Source of the DNA: Glomus cerebriforme
Lineage: Eukaryota > Glomeromycota > Glomeromycetes > Glomerales > Glomeraceae
DNA length: 64,000 bases
Direction: 5' to 3'
Assembly (NCBI GenBank): GCA_003550305.1
Contig: QKYT01000187.1
Span: 53,395-117,394 of the forward strand
The number at the start of each line of letters is the position of its first letter. Position 1 is the first letter of the stretch. The notes beneath the pieces are model-generated. The model saw only the letters and a program-made list of their open reading frames with translations. It did no database searches and had not been told where the DNA came from. The position numbers and the translations under genes are program-made. This document shows, piece after piece, positions 25,564 to 37,361 of the stretch.

Positions 25564-28163
25564 TTATCTTAGGGGGCCTACGTTAACCTTATATGTTTCT
25601 TTTCTCTTTCTCTCTCTTTTTTTCTTTTTTTCAATTTTCTTCTTCTGTTTTTGTTTTGATTTCCAACTTTTTCCGGCTCCTTCAATCATCTTCGTCATCA
25701 AATTTGACGCTTGACCTTTATTCAATCGATTCAATTTCTTTTCATTCAAATCAATTTTTTTCTTTTTCAACCAATTAATTTGTTGTACCGTTAATGGTTG
25801 TTTACGCCATTTGGCATATCGCGAAGCTATAATAGATGCAGTCTTTCCATATTTTTTTTTAATCCATTTATCACAAGCACGTATCGTGAATCCTAATGAA
25901 TCACTTGTAATAGGCAAATTTTCAAATTCATAATAGTATTTCATAATGCCATTAACCATTCTGGAAATTCTCTTACGTTTTATAGCATGATATATTCCTA
26001 AAAATATTAACACATAACAAATAAATTATAATATTATTTTTTAAGAACTAGTATAAATAATACATTATTTCGTACCATTTGTACCATTTTCTTTTTCTAC
26101 TTTTATTGTACCATGATATTGTAATGATATAACATATGAATCTTCTCCGACCCTAAGCCATACATTATCTGAAATATCTTCGATATATTTTGCTCCTGAA
26201 CAATCGTCAATAATTTCAAAAGGATCATTATATTCTGTTATATGAATCTTCGTTGGTGCATCTATTGTTATTTTTGGTTTGTTCTCTTCAATTTTTTCTT
26301 TTTGACGTACGCAAACTGATTCTAAATTCTCATCTGCAAGAAATCGAACTAAATTAATTAATATAATAAACTTATGATTAATTAACTAAAACTAACCCTT
26401 CATTTCCATTGTAGGATCTAATCCTAGTAAAGTAGGAGTAGTAACTAAATCGGGAATTTTGCTGTAAGAATCAATAAAATCTAATACCAAACAATCCTCT
26501 TTTTCTGGAGAAAGACGCATTCCGCGTCCAATCATTTGTTGAAAGAGTACGGGTGACTTGGTTGGTCTACTCATTATTACGCAATCAATATTTGGTATAT
26601 CAGTACCTTCAGTCAATATACCGCAATTGACTAAAACAGGGAATCTCCTTTCTTTGAAATCTTTTAAAGTTTCTGCGCGAATATGAGGCTTTGTCTTACT
26701 ACTTATGCCGCGAGCATCAAGTCCACGTTTTCTAAACATTGTTGTCAAACTTTCAACATGACTAATGTCCACCCCAAAAACCAAAGTGGATTTTCTCTGT
26801 GCTTCAAATAAATAAGTAATAAGGTCAATTGTTGGTAATTAATTAATAATAAAGAATTAAACCGGTAAAAGGCTCACCTGCCAGTTCAAGATATGTGCGA
26901 ACAATAATATCATTACGCGACTCCACATTTAGATACTTGGAAAGATCATTCGTAAGAAAATCTTCATTGTTGCTTTTAACTTTGGATAAATCAACGTCTG
27001 TTTTAATTGTAGTTACTCTGAGATTGCAAAGCCTATATATCGAATAATAAATTAAGATAATTATATTAAACTTATGATTACATATACTGAATTTATCACT
27101 TGCCATTTCTCCTGGATCATATCCAAGAAATCCTTATGATACGTAATTTCGTCAAATGCATTTATCAGTGACAATCCATCATATCTTCGAACTGTAGCAG
27201 AACATCCCCAAACAAACAAATGGGTTTCTTTCTTATCAGCACCAAAATGCTCTAGGATTCTGCGGTAAGAAGATGCCGCAACATGATGAGCCTATTCATA
27301 AAGTATTGATAAATATTTTACAAACGATTAACACCAAACAATTACTAAACCAGATTACCTCATCAATTATAATAGCTTTAAAGTGAAGCGGATTATATTT
27401 TTCAATGCGATATGATTCTACCCTCCCGAGTGTATTTACGCTACCAAGGATAACTTCTGCATTTCCTTTCGCGATTCTTCCACCTTGATCTATTTCAATC
27501 GACTAGTAAATTTAAATTATTTTAATAATTCTTTTATCCGAAATAACCATAGAAAATTTAATAAACAATTCCTACCAAATCTGAATATTTTTTAATTTGA
27601 TTATATGCCTGATCAAGTAATTCTTCTCGATGAGCGAGTACAAGAACTTTATCGGCATCAGGAAAAGGAGATGGAATTTTCTTAATTAAATTTGAAAAGA
27701 TAACCTATTGATGCGTAGAAATCAAGAAAGAATATTTTGTTTAGGGTAAATGCTTTCGATATTAACACATGATTATTTTTATATATTTTTAATGTAATTT
27801 CAAATTACCGTTTTTCCACTTCCTATATTATAGTTTCCCGTAATTAATATAAATTTGATATCTAGATACGCGTAAAATGATGTAAATTCATTTGTCTGAC
27901 TTACCTACAGGTAACGATACAATTTGACGGTTAACTTTATGGTCGAGAAACTTATTTAGACAGGTATCAATGCATTCTTTTTGATACGGCCTTAAATTAG
28001 ATAAAGTTGAACTATAACGCATATTTGCTTGTACTACGCTACCCAAACCTTTTCGTATCGAACGAACGCGTCTAGAACATGTAGAAATTTTTACAGTCGT
28101 TTTATGAAATTTCAACACGCCTTTCCATGGCAAATGCTCAAACATGAAACTTGAGTAGAACAT
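25564..28163 (-). CDS. IRC3: Irc3-like mitochondrial superfamily 2 DNA helicase
   Basis: This gene of about ten exons starts at the ATG at 28163. The N-terminus ([20 protein letters not shown]) is basic and suits a mitochondrial presequence. The DEAD/DEAH type-III-restriction-like helicase core follows: [16 protein letters not shown] (Q-motif region), SLPVGSGKTVIFSNL (Walker A), IIIDEAHH (Walker B), [11 protein letters not shown], then [40 protein letters not shown] and [19 protein letters not shown] (motif VI). The C-terminal extension ends in a long Lys/Arg tract. Yeast Irc3 maintains mitochondrial DNA by remodelling branched structures. The Walker A motif is assembled from three exons, the middle one only 14 nt (27809-27822). 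Confidence 0.88.
27809..27822 (-). other. 14-nt microexon encoding part of Walker A in IRC3
   Basis: On the minus strand the exon gaagtggaaaaacg lies between a tatag acceptor and a gtaatt donor. It joins the preceding exon (ending SLPV plus one G) to the next (VIFSNLIKK), giving LPVGSGKTV. Without it the frame and the ATP-binding loop are lost, so it must be real if the gene works. Confidence 0.85.
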
Positions 28164-28428
28164 ATTTTTAAAAAAATCGAGGACAATTTTTCTAATATAA
28201 TTTATAAAAAGGAAAAAGGGATCATTCCGCAGTTAATTTCGCAGTCCGCAGTCCGCAGTTAGGGTTTGTCATAATTTATATATTTTATATTATAAATTAA
28301 GGAGTAACGAAAAATATACTAATTATGGTTAATGTAATTACCACGTGGAAAGAATTAAGGGATTAAACTTTAAAAAAAGGGAGATGGTCGGACTCGGACA
28401 CCCTGAATTGTGTGCATCAGAGCAAAAA

Positions 28429-28463
<35 letters not shown>

Positions 28464-28562
28464 AAAAAAAAATTTTTTTTTAATAAACAATCATAAATCA
28501 AGTTTTTTTTTTTGCCTGTAGTTTTCTATATTAAAAAGTTTAAGAATTTCCATCTTTCAAGT
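28164..28562. promoter_or_regulatory. Divergent promoter region of IRC3 and eIF4A with A9T30 tract
   Basis: The region separates the start codons of the helicase (-) and eIF4A (+). It contains CCACGTGG at 28341-28348 and a rigid tract at 28424-28481, made of nine A, thirty T (28433-28462) and then another A/T block. Long poly(dA:dT) tracts exclude nucleosomes and are typical of strong fungal promoters. A role for it in eIF4A expression is inferred. Confidence 0.55.
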
Positions 28563-30467
28563 ATGAGTAAGTAAGTATCATTTATTTATTATTCAAACAA
28601 TATTTTGAAGACAGTACAATAAAGAGATGAATCAGCGCTGAAAGGATGTATCAGTGAGCTTCATTTGATCACTGTGAGAAATGTTTTATTAGATTTATTT
28701 AATCGAAAGAAACACTCAGGATTAATTTTTATAGACGTCAATATATTACTTGAGATCTAGTATAGCCAAAAATAACTTTGATGTGTCCATATAATGTTAT
28801 TAGGCGTGAGTGATCGGTTCAATGTAATACTAATCTATCCCTTTTAACTGATTAATAGAGAAGACGAATTTAATGATGTTCCAGAAGGAGAGATTGAGGT
28901 AAATTATGTGACTATAAATCATTTTCAAAATTTATAAGTAACGATTTTCAATTTATTTTACTAACATATATTTTTATTGAAATTAGTCCAACTGGGAAGA
29001 AGTTGTCGATAACTTTGATAACATGAATCTTAAGTCTGAACTTCTCCGGGGTATCTATGCTTATGGGTAAATATATTGATTTTATTTAATTTAAATAAAT
29101 GCTAGCAGACATTGTGATCGATTACATTTATAAAGATATAATTTGTATAATATGATTAATTATTTGTATTATTTTAGTTTCGAAAAACCTTCAGCCATTC
29201 AACAACGAGCTATTCTCCCTGTTATAAAAGGGCATGATGTAATTGCCCAAGCGCAATCAGGAACGGGCAAGACTGCCACATTTTCTATTTCTATTTTACA
29301 AAAACTTGATATGTCCATTAATCAATGTCAAGCTCTTGTACTTGCCCCAACTCGTGAATTAGCTCAACAAATTCAGAAAGTAGTAATTGCACTTGGTGAT
29401 TTCATGAACGTTGAATGCAATGCTTCGATTGGTGGTACAAATGTTCGCGAAGGAATCAAGAAGCTTGAAGCTGGTGCTCACGTGGTCGTTGGAACACCCG
29501 GTCGTGTATTTGATATGATTAATAGACGTGCTTTGAAAACAGATCACATCAAAATGTTTGTTTTAGATGAAGCAGATGAAATGTTATCACGCGGTTTTAA
29601 AGAACAAATTTATGATGTTTTCCAGCTTCTTCCACCGAGTACCCAAGTAGTTCTCTTGTCTGCTACGATGCCAGCTGATGTTCTGGAAGTAACCACCAAA
29701 TTTATGCGCGATCCCATTAGAATTCTAGTTAAGCGTGATGAATTAACATTGGAAGGTATTAAGGCAAGTATTAGAAAAATATAATGGTTGGTTTTTATTA
29801 CTTATAATTGAGTGCAATATAGACTCACTTTATACGATATATAGCAATTTTTTATTGCTGTCGAAAAAGAAGATTGGAAACTTGATACTTTGTGCGATTT
29901 GTATGAAACCGTAACTATTACCCAGGCTGTTATTTTCTGCAATACACGAAGAAAAGTCGATTGGTTAACCGATAAGTTGCATTCCCGAGAATTCACTGTA
30001 TCTGCTATGCATGGAGACATGGATCAAGCTCAACGTGATGTTATTATGAAAGAGTTCCGTTCAGGGTCTTCTCGTGTACTCATTGCCACGGATCTTTTAG
30101 CTCGTGGTATTGATGTTCAACAAGTGTCATTAGTAAGTACATTAACATTCAATCGCAAAATTAATTTTGAAAAAAGAATAATTTAGCAATATTTATTTTC
30201 CTTCAGGTCATCAATTACGATCTTCCTACCAATCGTGAAAATTATATTCATCGTATTGGTAGAGGTGGTCGATTTGGTAGAAAAGGTGTTGCTATTAACT
30301 TTGTTACGAGCGAAGATGTTAGAATGCTCCGCGACATAGGTAAAATTTATATTTATAATTTATACTTAATTTCTTACATTTATTGACCGTTTTCCTCCTT
30401 TTGAACAGAACAATTTTACAACACACAAATCGATGAAATGCCTATGAATGTAGCGGATTTGATCTAA
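28563..30467 (+). CDS. TIF1: Translation initiation factor eIF4A (DEAD-box RNA helicase)
   Basis: This is a gene of about seven exons encoding close to 400 residues. The start is [20 protein letters not shown], split after eight nucleotides by the first intron. All eIF4A motifs are present: [98 protein letters not shown] and [20 protein letters not shown]. The end [11 protein letters not shown] is diagnostic for eIF4A rather than the exon-junction paralogue. It unwinds 5' leaders as part of eIF4F in the cytoplasm. One intron (29764-29844) begins with GC instead of GT; splicing there restores [16 protein letters not shown] exactly. Confidence 0.96.
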
Positions 30468-32607
30468 AAATTTTTTTTTCCCATTTTAAATATTACTCAT
30501 TTATGATTCATTCATATCACCAAAAAAAACATAATCGACAAAAAAAACATATTTAACCTAAAAAGTATAAATTAAAACAACAAAAGTATTCAATTAAATT
30601 CGATATCGTTTTAAAATATAAACATTTTTATCGTTATTTCACACTATAAATTTTTATTCCCATTTTAGATTATTGTTTTATTGTATTACAACTTTTACAC
30701 CTTAAAAAAAATTCTTTATTAGCAATAACATTTATTACACATATTGAATAATTGAAGTGAACACACAACATCTCGTATTAAGTTTATGTTAAAAGTGGTA
30801 ATCTATTGTATTCTGTTCTTAAATTACCAATTACATTCAACAATATTTTATTTTTATTTTTTACTTTATGTGAAATTTTTACAATTTTATTTTGGGAGTA
30901 CAAAAGTTATATTTGTGTGTCGGGAAAGGACATCAGCGGGCAAATGTCTTCATGTTAATAGAATTAATTTAATTAATTTTTTATTCCGAAGATATAAATA
31001 AATGAACTGTGATATTTTTGGCATTATCTTTTTATTTTTCGAATTAATTACTATTTTATACGATTTTTTATTATACATTTTCACGTGATTTAATTTGATT
31101 GGATGACGGTCGCCAAACGGTTATTACGTAGTTTTTCGCGGCAAATTCTAATGTTTAATCCATAAAAAAAAAATTCCTTTATTTGGAATTTGATATCAAA
31201 AAAAATAAAATTTTTATGTTAGAGATAAAATTTGGATTTACCTTTTATACTCTTAATTAATAAGTATGACCTCCTTTTTTACAGTTGCCTACCAAAAGTC
31301 AGGGTCTCAGGGAGTACCGGTAAATTCTAATAATCATTACGCAAATATACTCCTATCAGTCCTATGTAAAATTTTTTTTAATAAAATTAATTTTCATATT
31401 ATATAGCATGTTATTAAAAATGCACACATTTAACAAAGATGTCTGATAGCTAAAATTTAAATATTTATAAAAAAAGAATTTAATACACTAATTATGATAA
31501 ATTTTGGTAAAATTTAGAAATGATCGTTATTATTACATACAGTAATTTACATTTAGTATTTAAACTATTCATTACTTTTGCAGATTTCTTTAATGATCTC
31601 AAAATGTTTGGGCTGTTCATCAATATTTGAATTTCCAAAAAAAAAAAAACAACGTTAACAATGGCAAAAAGGGTGCATGTAAAAGTAAATGCTATTGAAT
31701 TCTTTTCAAGTGGAAAAGCTTACGTAAAATGCTTTTTGAATAAAGTAAAATCCCGATGTAAGTCACTAAACTGCTTTGGGAATTAACATCAAAAATAAAC
31801 GCTATAAACATCGTTTTAATTGTATATATGATATAAAACTTTTAATAGGAACGTGGGGATATATTAGTATAATGCTACAAATTATAAGATTATGTCGAAA
31901 TGTCCTTTTATAATAAGTTTATAACTTAATCATAAAATATATTATTTAATTTATTCATGATATTGTTGAGTCTCAAATAGCATTTGCGTAAGATGTCAAT
32001 TGAACGCACCTCAAATATCGATTTTAAATAGTTTGCTATAAGCTTGTGCATCACAATGAATAACATGTATCCTGAAATTTTTAATTAACCATTTAAACAG
32101 GTTGTTGTTAAAGATGAAGTTATCATAATTCCGCAGGTTATAAAATCAAAATAAAAAGGAAACCAGCAACAATTTGATGCTATGGACTATGGAGTATCGA
32201 CTCTTCTTGATGCTAAGAAATATAAATCAAGATCACTTGAATCCTTATCAATTCATACGATTAAAAAATGGGTTATCATATTTTTAAGAGTTTGTGCAAA
32301 TCAATTATATGATTCAGGATTTATAAATGACAAATGTTATACAGTATTATAATCATTTATTTTCCATTCTACTTTAGATAATTTTTGAGACTAGCAAGAA
32401 ATAATCTTCAATCATGTGATGAAGAAAAACATATAAGTGCGAACCATAATATAATTGGTTATTCAGCTGTTTACTCACAAGTTTCTATTCCAAATATAGT
32501 AATAGAGCTGTAAAAGGAAAGAATACTATATCGAATATAGTATATCCTGTGTAACGAAAATTTTGTGGCCAGATATAAATTCACTAAAATATTTGAGATT
32601 TGTAAAA
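30468..32607. other. Long intergenic region with degraded open segments
   Basis: I see no intact gene in these two kilobases. TCACGTGA occurs at 31081-31088. A short frame from the ATG at 31661 (MAKRVHVKVNAIEFFSSGKA) runs about 32 codons to a consensus donor near 31757, and a 67-codon frame ends at 32352 and is listed separately. Both look like pieces of dispersed genes. The right end should contain the promoter of the importin-like gene. Confidence 0.45.
32152..32352 (+). pseudogene. Protein-like open fragment of unknown family
   Basis: An uninterrupted frame, with an ATG at 32182 (MDYGVSTLLDAKKYKSRSL) and a stop at 32352, reads like real protein (HTIKKWVIIFLRVCANQLYD). It has no recognisable domain and no exon partners nearby. 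It may be a fragment of a multicopy gene or a small unknown gene. Confidence 0.25.
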
Positions 32608-35228
32608 ATGGATATGGATTTCACTAATAATAAAGATAAGATTGAAAATGCCTTTTCTTTTGAACCTTCAAGTCCTCCAAAACAGCCAGCCCCTCCTTCA
32701 CCAACAGCTGTTCATAAGGCTAAATATAAGCGTAATAGTCTTCCTAGGAATCCCGAAGAAGTAAGACGACGACGGATTGAGCTTGACGCACAAGTTCGAA
32801 AAAAACAACGTGAACAATTGATTAGTGCTAAACGTTTCAAACATCATCTTGAAGAATATAGAGATGATGATGAAGCTGGTATATCGATTCAGATTATAAA
32901 ATTTTTAGTATTTTATGTAATAAATTAAAATCATCGATTAAATCGGTTTGCTTTTTCGAATTAAATTTTATTTTATGTTTATTGTGAACCATTTTTATGC
33001 TTAAACCACTATAGAACCAGAATTTACTTTATCTCAGCAAGATATTGAAAAGTTGAAATCTGGTCTGAATGTCAGTACCAATTTTTTTTTTTCGATATCT
33101 ACTATATTAATCGTTGTAAAAATTATATCTTAAAATAAAAATCAATTTTCGTTATAATGTAAATATCTGCCTATATTATTGGCTATAGAATGTTAGCCGT
33201 GATACAAGACTTTCAAGTCTCCAAGACTTAAGTAAATTTCTTGTGGATCCTCCGGACAATTTGAAGCAGTTTGTAATCGAGGGAAATTGTATTGAGATAT
33301 TGATTGTACGTGTATTTGCCTTTGTTTTTATTCTCTTCTCATGAATGAGAAACATTTAAGGCCTATTCTAACCTTTGTATCTAAAAATATAGAAATTCTT
33401 ATCCGGTATTGATCCAGAAGAACAACTTCAGGCTACTTGGTGTATCACAAGTATGTGAGTTATTTTCGATGATAATGTAATTATAAATATTATTGAATAT
33501 TTATAGATTCTATTACGTTTTTTGAATGAAGATATTGCTGCTGGACCTAAAGAGTTTGTTCATAAAGCTTTGGCGGCAGTCCCATACTTGATTTCTTTCC
33601 TTGAAAGGGAAAACATTGTAAGTTATATTTGTCATAACGCGTTTAAATTTTTAAGATTCGTTTTATCTTATGATACCTATACATTCATTTAATATTACAT
33701 AACTTACGTTCTTTTACTACAACAGTCTTTGCAAGATCAGGCTGCTTGGGCTATCGGTAATATTGCAATAGAAAGCCCCGAGTATAGGGAGTTACTTCGT
33801 AAGAATGGTGTTTTGATTCCTTTGATCAATTTGCTTGATTATAAGGTAATACCCTATATAAAAAATGGTTAGTTATATTAGAATTTAACGAACTGGTTAT
33901 AAAATTTAGGATATAAATCTTGTTCAAACAGCTTGTTTCGCTCTCTCAAATCTTGCTCGTGCCCCAAATGCTGGTTTGGACGAGTTCTTTGCAGCTGGTA
34001 TCGACAAGCATCTTTTGCGTCATTTAAAAACCGACGAGGTTTGTAGATTTCATCTAACTATCTGATTTAATTATTAATAAATTTTTAATTTTTCCTCTCA
34101 ATAGAGTTTTGAAGTCGTCTCTGAGGTTGCTTGGGTGCTAACTTATATAACTAGTGATAGTGACAATAAATATACTACTCAATTATTGAATGAAGGACTT
34201 GCTCCACTTTTGGTATTTGAAATATTATTATTGGCGCGTTAAAAAACGATAGTTATTAAAAAATTGGTTACACTTTATTAGGTTAAACACATGAGACCGT
34301 TGCTGGATCATGGGCCTTTAGCATTACCTTTAATTAGAACATTTGGTAATATTGCTAGTGGTCCCGATGAGAATACAGATATTTTGATTCAACAGCCTAA
34401 TTTTCTACCAACAATGCTTGAATTCGTTCAAAGCGATTGCAGGTAAAATTCTATTTTTTATTGTCGCAAGATCTCGGTAAAATTCTCGAGTTACTATATT
34501 TATGATAAGAGTGATTTTAACTTGATCACGTGATTTAAGGCCGATCAAGAAGGAAAGTTTGTGGGTTATGTCCAATATAACGGCAGCGTAAGTGATTACA
34601 AATTATTCAATGCGGTTTTATTTAAACGACATTAATTTATGCATTTAAATCAATTTAGTCGTCGTCCAGATGTTTTAGTTAAAGTGTTTGATGCTGGATT
34701 TATTCCAATTCTTTCGAATATTGCTACTCATAGCAACTTCGATATTCGAAAGGAGGCTGCTTACGGATTAATAAATATTGCTTCGCATGGCGTAGAGTTT
34801 ATGAGGTCTTTACCTCATCAAGAACTTTTACCAGGTAAATAAAAAAAAATTCCGCTTTGGTCACATGTTTGAACACATGATTAAAATTATTTGTATTTTA
34901 TTCAGGTTTTTTAGAGTATGTTCGATCTCAAGATTTTGATTTAATTCGCTTAGGATTAGGATATATTGAAATGCTATTGACACAAGTTCAAAACGTAAAT
35001 TAATTTTCATTTAATTTACCTTTTTAAGTCATTTTCAATAATAAAATAATAATTTTTTTTTTAATCTAGGGTAAGCAGTTAATGGAAAATATGCAGGGTA
35101 TCGATGCATTAGAATCTGTTATATTGATAGATGATCAATCATTACATAATTCAGCCAGTCGTTTAATGGATCAATATTTTGGGGAAGAAATTTCTAATGA
35201 AATGCAACAGATTGAAGAAACTGCTTAG
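32608..35228 (+). CDS. Divergent importin alpha (armadillo-repeat NLS receptor)
   Basis: This gene of about 13 exons encodes roughly 530 residues. The ATG at 32608 was chosen (MDMDFTNNKDK); an ATG at 32563 is in frame but precedes sequence that looks like leader. Residues 35-75 resemble an importin-beta-binding domain (NPEEVRRRRIELDAQVRKKQ). About nine armadillo repeats follow, with the helix-3 signatures ATWCITN, AAWAIGNIAIE, ACFALSNLARA, VAWVLTYITSD, LIRTFGNIASG, LWVMSNITAA and AAYGLINIASH. In standard importin alpha these carry W and N pairs that grip the NLS. Here the third W is F and the last is Y, so the binding groove is altered. It is either a fast-evolving importin alpha or a paralogue with different cargo. 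Confidence 0.82.
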
Positions 35229-35538
35229 GAAATTAAACCTTTATTCCAAGACTTATTTCAAATGATTATATTGATTATAAGATTACTTTTTAAATTTTTT
35301 GGATAGTTGTGGTTTTAATTTGCGTGCAATTCATAAAATGATATTATTTATTACAATAAGAATGTAATACAAAATATAGGGTATATATATTAAATGTTTG
35401 TTCTCTTTCTAAGATTATTTTGCTATTTATTATCTAATATAAATAGAATTTTTTTGGGAAGGTTTAAGAAAAAAAAGCAAACTAAACCTTGTGTACTATA
35501 AAAAGAATATGCAATATTAAAAAGTAAAAAACAATTTT
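35229..35538. other. Convergent intergenic region
   Basis: A 310-bp AT-rich 3' flank between the importin alpha-like gene (+) and PRPP synthetase (-). I see no gene in it. Confidence 0.6.
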
Positions 35539-36549
35539 TTATTCAGGAGCATGAGAAAACAAAAATGACACAGATTCACCATTATGAGTACGTCGAATAG
35601 CCTCAGCTAAAGTAGAAGAAATATCAATAGTATCAATTTTTGAACATGCAGCTTTTTTGTCATCATGTGGTATCGTATTTGTTACTACTAATCTTTCCAA
35701 TAGTGAATCATTAATCACATCAATAGCTTTACCAGAAAGAATACCATGAGCCACTATAGCATATACTTTAGAGGCACCATGATCTCTAAGAGTTGAAGTA
35801 GCCAATTTCAAAGTACCACAAGTATCTGCCATATCATCAATAAGAATCGCAATTTTCCCACTAACATCACCAATTAAAACCATACTTGATACTTCATTTG
35901 CTTTCTTACGCTCTTTATGAATTAAAGCGAATTCAAGATTCAAGCGATCTGCGATTGATGCTGCTCTGTACGGAAAGAATAAACTTATTAGAGAAAGAAA
36001 GAAAAGACTACAAAAAAATGTTGTTATAAAATACCTTTTTGCTCCACCGGCATCAGGAGAAACGATAATTGCATTTTTCCATTCAGGAATATTCATGTTA
36101 ATATATTTTAGCATAGAAGGTTCACAATATAAATTATCTACAGGTATATTAAAAAAACCTTGAATTTGACTAGCATGTAAATCCACAGTAATAACATGAT
36201 TTGCTCCAGCCACAGTTATCATATTGGCTACTAATTTAGCAGTAATTGGAGCTCTTGATTTATCTTTTTTATCTTGTCTTGCATAAGGAAAACAAGGAAT
36301 CACTGCAGTGATTCTACGCGCTGAAGCAGTTTTACATGCATTTATCATGATTAAAAGTTCCATTAAATTATCATTAATTTCTCCACATCCTGATTGAATA
36401 ATGAATACATCTTCATCGCGTACACTTTCTCCAATTGTTACTGAAGTCTCTTGATTAGAATATTTTAAAACGATAACTTTGGATAAATCTATGCCTAGTC
36501 GTCTAAATTCATGTTGAGTGTATAATGATAAGATCAAACCATGGGACAT
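35539..36549 (-). CDS. PRS: Ribose-phosphate pyrophosphokinase (PRPP synthetase)
   Basis: The gene converts ribose 5-phosphate and ATP to PRPP for nucleotide, histidine and tryptophan synthesis. Conserved blocks include [40 protein letters not shown], the metal-binding [23 protein letters not shown], the PRPP loop [13 protein letters not shown] and the end [18 protein letters not shown]. The whole span is open in one frame, but residues between GGAKR and AASIADRL are a hydrophobic 23-residue insert absent from the family. The DNA there (35966-36034, 69 bp) has GTATTT and TACAG borders and is plainly an in-frame intron. Removing it gives 313 residues, close to the family's usual 315-320. The first exon begins at [15 protein letters not shown], a little shorter than other family members. 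Confidence 0.95.
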   Translation of the reverse strand: MSHGLILSLYTQHEFRRLGIDLSKVIVLKYSNQETSVTIGESVRDEDVFIIQSGCGEINDNLMELLIMINACKTASARRITAVIPCFPYARQDKKDKSRAPITAKLVANMITVAGANHVITVDLHASQIQGFFNIPVDNLYCEPSMLKYINMNIPEWKNAIIVSPDAGGAKRYFITTFFCSLFFLSLISLFFPYRAASIADRLNLEFALIHKERKKANEVSSMVLIGDVSGKIAILIDDMADTCGTLKLATSTLRDHGASKVYAIVAHGILSGKAIDVINDSLLERLVVTNTIPHDDKKAACSKIDTIDISSTLAEAIRRTHNGESVSFLFSHAPE

Positions 36550-37361
36550 TATAAATGACGAATTAAAAGAAAAAAAAGAATTAGGTTGAATTGATAATTT
36601 ATTCGAAAAATTCGCAAGGTACCTACTTTGCTACAAGTTTAGCGAGTTCAACGTGTGAACTACCCGAAAATATTTTTATAGAATTAGAAGACATTACAGC
36701 GTAAGAATCAGAGTTTGAAACAAATGAGAAAAATGAATCACGAATGAACTCCAGATCGAAGGAGGATTTTTTTGACGAAAAAAAAAAAAAAAAAAAAAAA
36801 AATTTATCACAAAAAAAAAAAAAAAAAAAAAATATAATTTATCAAGTTTTACTAAAATGGTTAAAAACGGTGGATAAACATAATAGATGGAAAATCAATT
36901 ATCAATATCATATCTTTGATTCAGTGATTTTAAAATGAGTAATAATAATATAATAATAATAATAACATGAGGAAAATTCACTGGTAAATGTTATATAAAA
37001 AATATGCAACACTGATCCATTTTTGAATGAAATTATTTCAAAAGTAAATTTTTGAGTTAAAATTTGGCACGTGACTGAGCAGAAGATTAGTAAAATTTTT
37101 TATTGCAGTAGTCATGTGCAGATTTAGCTAATAATTTTGGAAATTGATTGATAATTCAATCGATCAAATTGCCTCTGCCCTCATAAATTCCGTTCCATTA
37201 ATCAGTTTCCATAAGGTTTTATCTTTGGTAATTATAGTATATTAAAAAAATGAATGGTGTGGATGGTATGGACATAAAACAAACAAAGAAGTACATTCTT
37301 TTCAGTTATAGAGCATTTTCCAAGGACAATACTTAGTTTTTCAACACTTTCAGATACTTCT
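36550..37361. other. Intergenic region with two long poly(A) runs
   Basis: This lies between the PRPP synthetase start (-) and the unknown exon-repeat gene (+). It has two A runs, 36778-36802 and 36811-36832, and a GCACGTGA motif at 37068-37075. A frame from an ATG at 37251 could be an extra first exon of the next gene. I see no other gene. Confidence 0.5.

Noticed and set aside
35966..36034. Apparent transmembrane segment in PRPP synthetase
   Set aside because: It is a 69-nt intron with normal borders; PRPP synthetases are soluble.
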